A DNA stretch of 53,258 nt. Origin: an uncultured Eubacteriales bacterium. Lineage in GTDB: Bacteria; Bacillota; Clostridia; Oscillospirales; Oscillospiraceae. The notes under the pieces were generated by a model, which was given only the letters and a program-made list of their open reading frames with translations, was not told the origin of the DNA and searched no databases. Made by a program: the position numbers and the translations under genes. The stretch is taken from assembly GCA_900546915.1 (NCBI GenBank), contig UREY01000014.1:1-53258 (forward strand). Direction: 5' to 3'. Positions within the stretch are counted from its first letter, which is position 1. Every line of letters begins with the position of its first letter. Positions 9,096 through 16,680 of this stretch are shown piece after piece.

Positions 9096-9725
9096 TCACC
9101 TCTTTTCCAGTTCCTTCGGCTCCGCCGCCACGGTGACGCCGGTATTGACGTTGTCCGCGTTGCGGAACACCTTCCCAATGGTCATGAAAAATATCTTGGC
9201 GTCCAGGGAAAAGGACACATGGCGGGCGTACCAGCAATTCATCTCAATCCGCTTGTGCCACTCCACGCCCTTGCGCCCGTGGACCTGGGCCCATCCGGTG
9301 ATCCCGGGGCGGACGTCGAACATATGCCGCTGCTCGGCGGTGTAGGCCTCGATGGGCCAGGGATGATAGGTCAGCGGCGGCCGGGGGCCGATCAGGGACA
9401 TTTTTCCGCTCACCAGGTGCACCGCCTGAATCAGCTCGTCCAGGCTGGTGGCCCGGAGGACTCTGCCGACCCGGGTGACCCTGGGGTCGCCCGGCCGGCT
9501 GTACACGCCGCTGCCCGTGTGCTCCGCGTTCACCTTCATGGAGCGCAGCTTGAGCATGGTGTAAACCTTCCCGTCTTTTCCAATCCGCTCCTGCCGGAAC
9601 AGCACCGGACCGGGGTCCTCCACCCAAATTGCCAGAGCCGCCAGCAAAAGGACCGGCCAGAGCAAGGCCAGGGTCAACATGCCTATGATCCAATCCATCG
9701 CCCGTTTTACGTACCTTTGATACAC
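9096..9725 (-). CDS. Priming sugar-1-phosphate transferase (bacterial sugar transferase family)
   Basis: The 209-aa protein is a short-form polyprenyl-phosphate hexose-1-phosphate transferase. It has one hydrophobic segment at residues 12-32 (WIIGMLTLALLWPVLLLAAL), then VLFRQERIGKDGKVYTMLKLRSM, SLDELIQ, SLIGPRPPL and VRPGITGWAQVHGR, the full set of family motifs. It starts repeat-unit synthesis by loading the first sugar phosphate onto undecaprenyl phosphate. The start is GTG at 9725 with GAGGGG five bases upstream. It is the first gene of the operon, about 157 bases downstream of the promoter. The sugar is not predictable. Confidence 0.93.
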   Translation of the reverse strand: MYQRYVKRAMDWIIGMLTLALLWPVLLLAALAIWVEDPGPVLFRQERIGKDGKVYTMLKLRSMKVNAEHTGSGVYSRPGDPRVTRVGRVLRATSLDELIQAVHLVSGKMSLIGPRPPLTYHPWPIEAYTAEQRHMFDVRPGITGWAQVHGRKGVEWHKRIEMNCWYARHVSFSLDAKIFFMTIGKVFRNADNVNTGVTVAAEPKELEKR

Positions 9726-9819
9726 AACAACCCCTCGGTTCTATGTCACAGTCCCTGCCGCCCAAACGGCGCCCGGGATGCCGAATGCTCCCTTTGTGCC
9801 CATTGCCCATAAGCCGCGC

Positions 9820-9847
9820 CCGCCCCAGCCGGGCCGGGATGGGGCGG
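9820..9847 (-). other. GC-rich hairpin in the 5' leader of the exopolysaccharide operon
   Basis: CCGCCCCA and TGGGGCGG form a perfect 8-bp stem with a 12-base loop, between the promoter and the first gene. There is no T-run after it, so it is not a simple terminator. The leader is otherwise unassigned and could host an antitermination or attenuation signal. Confidence 0.4.
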
Positions 9848-9888
9848 CCTCATGCCATTGCAATCCAAATTTCCACATAATCTCAAAT

Positions 9889-9917
9889 ATTATAGCACGC
9901 CCAACGTCACAAGTCAA
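9889..9917 (-). promoter_or_regulatory. Sigma-A-type promoter of the exopolysaccharide operon
   Basis: On the minus strand, TTGACT is followed by a 17-base spacer and a perfect TATAAT. Transcription should begin near 9882 and read into the priming transferase. Confidence 0.85.
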
Positions 9918-10017
9918 AACCAGATGCCTGGTATTTTCTTCCAAATTCCCGTCTCTTCCGCCCGCTTCGACTTCCCGGGCCTGTCCCCGGCTCCTCCGGG
10001 GCGCCGGAAGCCTGGGG

Positions 10018-10070
10018 AAAAAGCGGCGCGGGACCCCGGGCGGAATCGCGCCGGGTCCTGCGCCGCTTTT
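10018..10070 (-). terminator. Rho-independent terminator of the DUF4317 gene
   Basis: The arms AAAAGCGGCGC and GCGCCGCTTTT, with an inner GGACCC/GGGTCC pairing, form a long hairpin 51 bases after the stop at 10121. On the minus strand it ends in TTTTT. The run of A on the other arm would make it partly bidirectional. It insulates the exopolysaccharide operon. The remaining 9918-10120 sequence shows no other clear signal. Confidence 0.8.
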
Positions 10071-10120
10071 CATAAACCTCTACAGGGAAGGAGCCGCCTC
10101 TTGCGCCGAGGCTTCCATGG

Positions 10121-11245
10121 TCAATCCCCAATCCGGATGTCCACGCCGTTGAGCTCCACGCCCTCGTCGGCGCGAATCAGGATGTATTTCACGCCTCCCA
10201 GCACCCTGGTCTCCACCAAATCGCTCCGCTCCGGGCTGACCCGGACGGTCACGTCGGGGGTCTTCACCTCCAGCAGCCTGGGGTCCACCAGATTGCGCGG
10301 GCTCAGATCCGTGTCCGCGCCGAAGGACTCGTCATACCGGCTGCCGAAGGCCTCCACATGCTCCGGGGACACGCCGCAGGAGGCCAGGACGCCCTTGACC
10401 GTCCCCTTGGTGACCGTCAGCGGCTCCGGCGCCTTACTCTCTTTGTGCTCCTGAATCATGGCGCACAGCTGCCCCTGTACCGCCTGGACGGTATCAAAGG
10501 AGCATTCCTCCTCCAGGGCGTCGGCCAGCAGGGTGTGGAAGGTCTCCCGCTGCTCCAGAGCCGCCATGGGGACCCGGGTGTGAAACACCGCCTCCACCAA
10601 GTCCTCCCGGCTGTTCCCCGCGTCCCGGGAATACAGCAAAGCGCCGTATAAATTGGTCCCGCGGTTGTCGAAGGCCGGGAACAAAAAGCCCGTCTCCGGC
10701 GGGCTCACCAGCCAATCCGAGGCCCGGTTGTGGAGCTCTCCCGCCGTCACGGAATAGGTCAGCGCGGGCTTGGCCAGCCGCACGGGGCAAATGCTGCACA
10801 GCACATAGCGGAACACCGTCTCGGAGCCGTCGTCCAGCTCCGCGCCGTCCTTTCCCCGAAACGGCACGTCGTAGGCATCCTGGGCCAGGAGGATCAGATA
10901 GCTGCCCTCCAGGGTCAGGGCCTCTTTCACCGTCTCGAAAAAGCGGTGGACCGCCTCCTCTTCCCCGTCCCGCAGGGCCGTCAGAAGCCGGTGCTCCGGG
11001 CTGTCTTGGACCTGGGCCGTGGAAAAGGACAGGTCGATTAAATTCTTCCCCAGGCTGCCCGACAGCGCCTTTTTCAGCAGGGTCAGCATCTTCTCCTGCT
11101 CATCTTCCGTCATCAAGCCCAGGGCCTGGGAAAATTCCGAGACAATCTCTTTCTTCTCGTTCACATAGCATCCCCGAATCCGGGTCACGCTGGTTTTATC
11201 CGGCCGGAACCGGCGGCGGAGTTCGCCGACTTCTCTTTCGTTCAT
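10121..11245 (-). CDS. DUF4317 domain-containing protein
   Basis: The 374-aa soluble protein begins MNEREVGELRRRFRPDKTS and contains IRGCYVNEKKEIVSEFSQ, the start of the DUF4317 family, which is known only from Firmicutes, mainly Clostridia. The length matches the family. No catalytic motif, signal peptide or membrane segment is visible, and its function is unknown. ATG at 11245 is preceded by a GAAGG-type site. It is a single gene with its own promoter and terminator, divergent from the glycosidase gene. It is useful mainly as a taxonomic marker. Confidence 0.85.
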   Translation of the reverse strand: MNEREVGELRRRFRPDKTSVTRIRGCYVNEKKEIVSEFSQALGLMTEDEQEKMLTLLKKALSGSLGKNLIDLSFSTAQVQDSPEHRLLTALRDGEEEAVHRFFETVKEALTLEGSYLILLAQDAYDVPFRGKDGAELDDGSETVFRYVLCSICPVRLAKPALTYSVTAGELHNRASDWLVSPPETGFLFPAFDNRGTNLYGALLYSRDAGNSREDLVEAVFHTRVPMAALEQRETFHTLLADALEEECSFDTVQAVQGQLCAMIQEHKESKAPEPLTVTKGTVKGVLASCGVSPEHVEAFGSRYDESFGADTDLSPRNLVDPRLLEVKTPDVTVRVSPERSDLVETRVLGGVKYILIRADEGVELNGVDIRIGD

Positions 11246-11309
11246 GGCAACCTTCTATTCCGCGCAGCCTGCGCTGTGGTAAGTAATCGCGGCCATCGCC
11301 GCCGGGGTT

Positions 11310-11338
11310 AGCATACCAGATCTTCCGCCCAAAATCAA
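11310..11338 (-). promoter_or_regulatory. Promoter of the DUF4317 gene
   Basis: On the minus strand TTGATT, 17 bases and TATGCT lie about 65 bases upstream of the ATG. An inverted repeat (CGCCGCCT/AGGCGGCG, about 11342-11368) sits just upstream of the -35 box and might be an operator. Confidence 0.75.
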
Positions 11339-11405
11339 TCCCCGCCGCCTTGGGGCCTCAGGCGGCGCCAATTGCAAAATGCACAAAAAAAGCATGATTT
11401 TCATC

Positions 11406-11434
11406 TTTACTTTTGGAAGCCGAAGGGGTAAGAT
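11406..11434 (+). promoter_or_regulatory. Candidate promoter of the glycosidase-transporter pair
   Basis: TTTACT, a 17-base spacer and TAAGAT are placed about 85 bases before the ATG at 11518. Both boxes are imperfect, so this is moderate evidence only. Confidence 0.5.
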
Positions 11435-11517
11435 GGGGCCGATTTCCCCTCCGGACCGGAGGGGAATCTGCGCGGCAGCGCGCAACCACTCATCCGAAAC
11501 CTAAGGAGATTCGACCC

Positions 11518-13914
11518 ATGGCCCATTCGATTCGAACCGTCTACGTGGTACACCACTCCCACACCGACATCGGCTACACCGACCTGCAGGAGCGGGTCAT
11601 AGACACCCAGGCCCAATACATCGGCGCCGTTCTGTCTCTCATGAAGCAGCCCGGCTACGCCGACTTCCGCTGGAACTGCGAGACGCTGTTCTGTGTGGAA
11701 GAATTCTTCAAAACCGCCTCCCGGGAGGAGCAGGACGCCTTCTGCGCCCTGGCCGCTCAGGGAAAAATCGGCCTGTCGGCCAACTACCTGAACTTCAACG
11801 ACCTGCTGGACTGCTCCGTCTACGCCCACCGGCTGCAGCAGTGGCGGGACTTTTTCCGCAGCCGGGGCGTCGCCCTAAACACCGCCATGTTCGCCGACAT
11901 CAACGGCATCTCCATGGGCTGCCGGGACGCCATGCTGGACGCCGGCGTGGAGTTCCTGTTCGCCAACATCCACTGCCACCACGGCATGTACCCCCTGTAC
12001 CGGAACCAAACCGCCTTCTGGTGGGAAAACGCCGCCGGGCGGAGGCTGCTGGTCTGGAACGGCGAGCACTATAACCTGGGCAACGTCCTGGGCTTCAAGC
12101 CCAACAAAACCAACAACTTCATGACGCAAAATCACCTGGGCAGCGCCCCCGCGCCCGCCGATCCGGTGGAGGCCCTCCATGAAAATCTGGAGCGGTATCT
12201 CACCTTGTGCGAGGAAAACGGATACCCCTACGACTTCATCATCACCGCCGTGTCCGGCGTGTTCAGCGACAACGCGCCCCCGGAGCCGGAGATCCTCCAG
12301 GTCATCCAGGCCTACCGGCAGCGCTACGGGCAGGAGGTCTCCGTGCGCATGGTCAGCCTCCAGGAGCTCTACGCCGCCGTCGGCCCGTCTCTTCAGGACG
12401 CGCCGGTATACCGGGGCGATCTCACCGACTGGTGGGCCAACGGCATCGGCAGCACGCCTTACGCGGTCAAGCACTACAAAGACGCCCAGCACCGCTATCA
12501 CCTCTGCCGGCGGCTGGACCCCGAGGCCGAAGCCCACTATCCGGAGCTCTTCGCCGCCGCCCAGGACAATCTGCTTCTTTATGCCGAGCACACCTGGGGC
12601 CACTCCTCCACCGTCACCTGCCCCTACGACACCATGGTCCTGAATCTGGACATGCGGAAAAACAGCTACGCCTCCAAGGCCCACGAGGCGGCCTCCCGGA
12701 TGCTGAACCGGATTGCCGTAGCCCGGGGAGACATCCTCCGGTACTACAACACCAGCGGCACCATTCGGGCCTGCAGCGTCAGCCGGGCCGACTGTCCCCA
12801 GCTGGTGGAGTTTTACATCGAAAGCCCCACCTTGGCCCAAGTGGAAATCCGGGACGAAGCCGGTCGGGTGCTCCCCTGCCAGGTCTCCCCCCACCCCCGG
12901 GGGCGGAACATCAGCTTTGTGGATACCCTGGCGCCCTTCCAGGAAAAAACCTACACCTACCGGGAGCTTCCCGCGCCGGTTCAGACCCTCAACAGCCGGA
13001 AGTGCTACGTCGGGGCCGAGCGGGTCCGGGACATCGTCAACGATTACGACCCCGTCACCTACCGTCTGCCCTACGGCTTTGAAAACCAGTGGTTCCGCCT
13101 GTCCTACCGCCCCCAGACCGGCGTCGCCTCCTTTGTGGACAAACGCACCGGCCGGGAGCTGCTGGGGCAGGGCGCGGCGCCCTTCTTTACGCCGATTTAC
13201 GAGCGGACGCCCCTGACCCTGGAGTACCCGGAATTTCCCTGCCGGGAGGAGCAGGAGCGGCGGCTTTTGGGCCGGAACATCCGGGGGCGGCACGCCCGGC
13301 TGTATCCCGGAACCCTGGAGGAAATCACCTGCGCCCAGCGCGGCCCCGTATTCACCCTGCTCCGCCTGCGCTACCGCCTGCCCGGCGCCATCCACGCCGA
13401 CGTCCTTGTGAAATTTTACGAGGCCATGCCCCGGGTGGATTTCCAGCTGGAGCTGGGCAAAACCATCTCCACGGACATTGAGAGCGTCTTCCTGCCCCTC
13501 AGCCTCTCCTTCCCGGACAGCCGCCTGTATCTCCGGAAGGGCGCCGAGGCCTTCCGCCCCGGCGTGGACCAGATTCCCGGCACCTGCATGGAGTACTACA
13601 TGTCCGACCAGGGCCTGGCCTACCTGTCCCCCCAGGGCGGAGCTCTCATCGCCGCCCACGACGCCCCCCTGCTTTACATGGGGCAGATGGCCCACCATCC
13701 CATTCGCCTGTGCGACGGGAAGGAGGAAAACAACCGGCGGCCCGTCTACTCCTGGATCATGAACAACACCTGGGAGACCAACTTCAAAATGGACCTCTCC
13801 GGCTTCTGCACGTACGCCTACAGCCTGTGGCTCAGCCAAGAGCAGGACCCGGAACGGGCCCTGGACCAGCTGCGCGAGCGAACCTTCGATCCCTACGTTC
13901 TCATTCTGGAATAG
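11518..13914 (+). CDS. GH38-like glycoside hydrolase (DUF5054-type)
   Basis: The 798-aa protein has an N-terminal GH38-like metal site, VVHHSHTDIGYTDLQE (the H-x-H-x-D pattern of alpha-mannosidases), and the conserved AEHTWGHSSTVT further on. These fit the DUF5054 group of GH38-related enzymes. The C-terminal part (after about residue 420) is beta-rich and probably forms the mannosidase-type beta-sandwich domains. There is no signal peptide, so it should be cytoplasmic and act on imported oligosaccharides. ATG at 11518 has TAAGGAGA eight bases upstream; the frame is open further up without a site. The downstream MFS gene is on the same strand, 114 bases away. The exact glycosidic specificity is not known. 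Confidence 0.82.
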   Translation: MAHSIRTVYVVHHSHTDIGYTDLQERVIDTQAQYIGAVLSLMKQPGYADFRWNCETLFCVEEFFKTASREEQDAFCALAAQGKIGLSANYLNFNDLLDCSVYAHRLQQWRDFFRSRGVALNTAMFADINGISMGCRDAMLDAGVEFLFANIHCHHGMYPLYRNQTAFWWENAAGRRLLVWNGEHYNLGNVLGFKPNKTNNFMTQNHLGSAPAPADPVEALHENLERYLTLCEENGYPYDFIITAVSGVFSDNAPPEPEILQVIQAYRQRYGQEVSVRMVSLQELYAAVGPSLQDAPVYRGDLTDWWANGIGSTPYAVKHYKDAQHRYHLCRRLDPEAEAHYPELFAAAQDNLLLYAEHTWGHSSTVTCPYDTMVLNLDMRKNSYASKAHEAASRMLNRIAVARGDILRYYNTSGTIRACSVSRADCPQLVEFYIESPTLAQVEIRDEAGRVLPCQVSPHPRGRNISFVDTLAPFQEKTYTYRELPAPVQTLNSRKCYVGAERVRDIVNDYDPVTYRLPYGFENQWFRLSYRPQTGVASFVDKRTGRELLGQGAAPFFTPIYERTPLTLEYPEFPCREEQERRLLGRNIRGRHARLYPGTLEEITCAQRGPVFTLLRLRYRLPGAIHADVLVKFYEAMPRVDFQLELGKTISTDIESVFLPLSLSFPDSRLYLRKGAEAFRPGVDQIPGTCMEYYMSDQGLAYLSPQGGALIAAHDAPLLYMGQMAHHPIRLCDGKEENNRRPVYSWIMNNTWETNFKMDLSGFCTYAYSLWLSQEQDPERALDQLRERTFDPYVLILE

Positions 13915-14028
13915 CCGCCCCGCCCCAAAGGCCGGTCCTCCCGTCCCCCGGGCCGGGGCGGCCGGCTGGGGGCAGAGCCGCCGTTTCGGAAAGACGAAAC
14001 AACCGTCTTCTGTGAGGTTTCTTTTCTT

Positions 14029-15288
14029 ATGATTGCAGTTTTACGGCAAAAATTCGCTCCCCGGCAGGCTCCATCCCAGCGAGAGCTTCTGTCCGGCGCG
14101 CGGAGCATGATGGTGGAGGGCGCCGTGGCGGGGGTCCTCTACACCATCGCCACCAACCACATCCTCACCGGCTATCTCAGCTATCTGGGCGCCTCCATCG
14201 CCATGATTCCGCAGCTGGGATGCGTCCTTCAATTCTTCTCTCCGTTCCTGTTTGAGCGGCTCCGCCACCGGAAGCTCGCCATCTGGCTCTTGTGCCTGGT
14301 ATACCGCTTTTCCGTCGCCGCCCTGTTTCTGGCGCCCATGCTGCTGAGCGGCTCCATGAGAATGGGGCTGGCGCTTCCCCTGTACATCCTGGCCTTTGCC
14401 TGCGCCGGGATCGTCACGCCGGGGCTGCAGCAATGGACCCTGGGTCTGGCCCAGCCCAATCGACGGGGTTCGTACTTGGCCCACAAAGACATCCTGGCCA
14501 CCTGCGTCAACGGCGTAGCGGTCCTGTTTCTGGGCCGACTTTTGGACCGGCTGACCGCAGCCGGGCAAGCCGGACAGGGCTACCGGATTGTGGGACTGGT
14601 CTGCCTCGGGCTGGCCGTTCTGGATGCCCTGCTGCTGGCCGGGATCTGCGAGCAGCCCGTGGAGCGGACCGCCCGCCTCCAGCCGCGCAGCCTTCTGCAG
14701 CCGCTTCAGGACCGGCTGTACCGTCCGTTTCTGCTTTACAGCACCCTTTCCGGTCTCCTGGGCGGAATCGCCTCTCCCTTTCTGACCGTCTATCAGCTTC
14801 GGATTCTGGGACTCAGTCACACCTTTTTGGCCTCGGCCGGTATTGTCGCCACCTTGGCGGGCATGGTCGGCGGGCTGCTGTGGGGACATTACGCCGACCG
14901 GCACAGCTGGAGGCACACCATTCGCCTTTCCGCCTCCGTGTCCCTTTTCTGCACCCTGGGTTGGGCCTTTGTCCGCCCCGCCTGGGCCCTCCCGGCCGCG
15001 CCTGCCCTCATGGCGCTGAGCGCCGCCGGCGGCGCGGGGGCTTCCATCGCCGGCTTGAATCTCCAATATGCTGCCAGCCCTCCTGTGGGCAAGACCCTGT
15101 ACATCGGCTTTTCCGCCGCCTCCTCCAGCATCGCCGCTTGCCTTTCCGCTGCGGCCGCCACCTATTTTCAACCCATCCTGGAGCGGTCCCTGGGCGACGG
15201 CAGCATCGCCCTGCTCTTCCTCCTCTCCGGCGTCGGCGGTCTGGCCAACCTGTGGATACTGGCGCGCCGTTTGCCCGACGTCAAATAA
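14029..15288 (+). CDS. Major facilitator superfamily transporter
   Basis: The 419-aa protein shows about twelve hydrophobic segments and the two-halves layout of MFS permeases. The cytoplasmic loop after the second helix is FLFERLRHRKLAIW, and the matching loop in the second half is WGHYADRHSWRHTI. Substrate is not readable from sequence; the position after a GH38-like glycosidase suggests an oligosaccharide or glycoside. ATG at 14029 has GTGAGG eleven bases upstream, a somewhat long spacing. Two short dyads lie between the genes (AAGAC/GTCTT, GTTTC/GAAAC around 13985-14010), but no clear terminator, so cotranscription is likely. Confidence 0.8.
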   Translation: MIAVLRQKFAPRQAPSQRELLSGARSMMVEGAVAGVLYTIATNHILTGYLSYLGASIAMIPQLGCVLQFFSPFLFERLRHRKLAIWLLCLVYRFSVAALFLAPMLLSGSMRMGLALPLYILAFACAGIVTPGLQQWTLGLAQPNRRGSYLAHKDILATCVNGVAVLFLGRLLDRLTAAGQAGQGYRIVGLVCLGLAVLDALLLAGICEQPVERTARLQPRSLLQPLQDRLYRPFLLYSTLSGLLGGIASPFLTVYQLRILGLSHTFLASAGIVATLAGMVGGLLWGHYADRHSWRHTIRLSASVSLFCTLGWAFVRPAWALPAAPALMALSAAGGAGASIAGLNLQYAASPPVGKTLYIGFSAASSSIAACLSAAAATYFQPILERSLGDGSIALLFLLSGVGGLANLWILARRLPDVK

Positions 15289-15316
15289 ACGGCGCAAATT
15301 CCCCCGCCCCAAGGGC

Positions 15317-15378
15317 AAGCTCCCCGCAGAAGCGGCACCGGCCCGGACCGGTCGCCCCTTTCGCGGGGAGCTTTGTTT
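15317..15378 (+). terminator. Terminator after the MFS gene
   Basis: AAGCTCCCCGC and GCGGGGAGCTT form a perfect 11-bp stem 29 bases after the stop, followed by a T-rich stretch (TTTGTTTG). Confidence 0.65.
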
Positions 15379-15528
15379 GTGGATGTTCCTTGGCCAAAAA
15401 ATCGGATTTCTTAAAAACCGCCCCTTCCTCTCTCCCAAAGCCCCGGATCCCGGCAATGGCGGCGGCTTTTGGTATGCTTTCCGCGCCGGGACGTTTTTTC
15501 AAGGGTTTCACGGAGGTTCCAGACGCTC

Positions 15529-15557
15529 TTGCCGCCTTTGGGGCGTCGTGGTAGAAT
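15529..15557 (+). promoter_or_regulatory. Promoter of the Vat-like acetyltransferase gene
   Basis: TTGCCG, a 17-base spacer and TAGAAT. The predicted start near 15564 leaves a leader of about 240 bases before the coding region. The stretch between the terminator and this promoter shows nothing else. Confidence 0.75.
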
Positions 15558-15562
15558 GAAAA

Positions 15563-15659
15563 TGGGAAAATGCCGAAAGGGCAGTCCGGCAGGGCTTCCG
15601 GCCATGGGGAGAGCGCCATCCGCCTGTCCGAAACGGGGCGGTGCCCCGTCCATTTCCCA
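15563..15659 (+). ncRNA. Candidate structured RNA leader, multibranched
   Basis: The very start of the transcript pairs TGGGAAA (15563-15569) with TTTCCCA (15653-15659). Inside are three potential hairpins: TGCC/GGCA at 15571-15583, CCGG/CCGG at about 15586-15602, and a perfect ACGGGGC/GCCCCGT at 15633-15649. The arrangement is riboswitch-like, but I do not recognise a known class. Confidence 0.35.
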
Positions 15660-15709
15660 CAGAGCCCCCAGGAAGCGGCGAAAATTATTACAATCAGCAA
15701 GGTGATAGT

Positions 15710-15775
15710 GTGAAAGAGATTCGAAAAAAGAGGGCCGTGGCTACGGCGGCAAAAACCGGGAAGGAAGTGATGTGA
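15710..15775 (+). CDS. Possible 21-codon leader peptide before the acetyltransferase
   Basis: GTG at 15710 opens a 21-codon frame ([20 protein letters not shown] and a final M) with AAGGTGAT just upstream, ending in TGA 26 bases before the acetyltransferase ATG. Lys and Arg make up a third of it. Leader peptides commonly control genes of resistance to ribosome-targeting drugs, and Vat substrates are of that kind. The evidence is only position, frame and a Shine-Dalgarno-like sequence. Codon content is not diagnostic. Confidence 0.25.
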   Translation: MKEIRKKRAVATAAKTGKEVM

Positions 15776-15801
15776 AACGACAACAAAAAGGAGTAAGAAA
15801 C

Positions 15802-16458
15802 ATGCAACGTGTGCCCAATCCCAACGAGATTTTCCCAAACCAATATGGAACGTCCTGCTTTGTGAAGCATGTCGTTCAGGCTCCCAACATCTCCATTGGA
15901 GATTACACATATTACGACGACCGCGATAACCCCACCGGCTTTGAACAGAATAACATCTTGTTCAACTATCCGGAGTTCGGAGACCGGCTGATCATCGGGA
16001 AATTCTGTCAAATTGCTTCCGGGGCAAAGTTTATCATGGGCCCGGCCAATCACCGCATTTCCAGCGTCACCACATACCCGTTTTCTGTCTTCGGCGGGAG
16101 ATGGAGCGAACAGACGCCGCCGCATCTGTCTCAGCTTCCCTTCAAAGGGGATATTGTGGTGGGCAACGACGTATGGATCGGCAGAGAAAGCGTGATTATG
16201 CCGGGCGTGAAAATCGGCGACGGCTCCATCATCGGAGCTTACGCCGTCGTCACCCGAGATGTCCCGCCCTACTGCGTCGTCGGGGGAAATCCCGCTCGAT
16301 TCATCAAGAAGCGTTTCCACGACGAATTGATCCAGATTCTTTTGGAGCTCAAATGGTGGGATTTTCCCGAAGAAAAGCTGGTGGAATTTTTGCCGCTGCT
16401 GTGCGACCCGGATTTGGAAAACGTGCAGCAGCGGCTGAAGCAGGAATTGCTGAAATAA
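15802..16458 (+). CDS. Vat/CatB-type xenobiotic O-acetyltransferase
   Basis: The 218-aa protein is a left-handed beta-helix (hexapeptide-repeat) acetyltransferase of the xenobiotic acyltransferase group. The order of motifs follows Vat enzymes: [37 protein letters not shown] with the catalytic His, [47 protein letters not shown], and the WWDFPEEKL tail. Family members acetylate streptogramin A or chloramphenicol with acetyl-CoA in the cytoplasm. ATG at 15802 has AAGGAG nine bases upstream and matches Vat N-termini; a GTG ten codons earlier is possible. Whether it confers resistance cannot be decided here: many chromosomal relatives have unknown natural substrates. Confidence 0.85.
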   Translation: MQRVPNPNEIFPNQYGTSCFVKHVVQAPNISIGDYTYYDDRDNPTGFEQNNILFNYPEFGDRLIIGKFCQIASGAKFIMGPANHRISSVTTYPFSVFGGRWSEQTPPHLSQLPFKGDIVVGNDVWIGRESVIMPGVKIGDGSIIGAYAVVTRDVPPYCVVGGNPARFIKKRFHDELIQILLELKWWDFPEEKLVEFLPLLCDPDLENVQQRLKQELLK

Positions 16459-16471
16459 CCCCTCCTTGAAA

Positions 16472-16507
16472 GACCGCCCGCCGGTCCGGCAGGCGGGTCG
16501 AGACTTT
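16472..16507 (+). terminator. Hairpin after the acetyltransferase gene, weak terminator
   Basis: GACCGCCCGCC and GGCAGGCGGGTC pair around a short loop just after the stop at 16458. Only a short T-run (ACTTTG) follows, so termination may depend on the next, larger hairpin. Confidence 0.4.
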
Positions 16508-16520
16508 GTATGGATGCAAG

Positions 16521-16577
16521 ATGCTCCCTCTGTGCGCGGCAGGGAAACAGAAGCCCTGCCGCCTGGAGAGGGAGCAT
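16521..16577. terminator. Long interrupted inverted repeat between convergent genes
   Basis: ATGCTCCCTC/GAGGGAGCAT (outer, 10 bp) encloses GCGGCAGGG/CCCTGCCGC (inner, 9 bp) with 5-base bulges on both sides and a 9-base loop. A T-rich TGTATTTT follows on the plus strand. Its location between convergent genes suggests a bidirectional transcription barrier. The remaining bases to 16680 hold no clear signal. Confidence 0.55.
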
Positions 16578-16680
16578 TGTATTTTGGGGCATGCCGCCTG
16601 TTTTTCGGCTTGTGTTCGCCTTTTGGTTCCTTGGACGTAGCAGGGCCGGGTGGCTTATCCACCGGCTGTTGGGGGAGCGG

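Noticed and set aside
9244..9810. 188-codon frame overlapping the priming transferase and its leader
   Set aside because: It is read in another frame of the transferase gene, with Gly/Arg-rich composition and no domain.
11875..13839. 654-codon minus-strand frame opposite the GH38-like gene
   Set aside because: It mirrors the codon structure of the real gene in high-GC DNA, is rich in Gly/Val/His, and has no domain or ribosome site.
15563..15659. Glycine or other known riboswitch in the Vat leader
   Set aside because: A GCCGAAAGGGCA-like stretch recalls the glycine aptamer, but the order of conserved blocks is wrong and no standard core could be matched, so only a generic structured leader is claimed.
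15281..15910. 209-codon minus-strand frame across the acetyltransferase leader
   Set aside because: It overlaps a terminator, promoter and gene start on the other strand and has no family resemblance.
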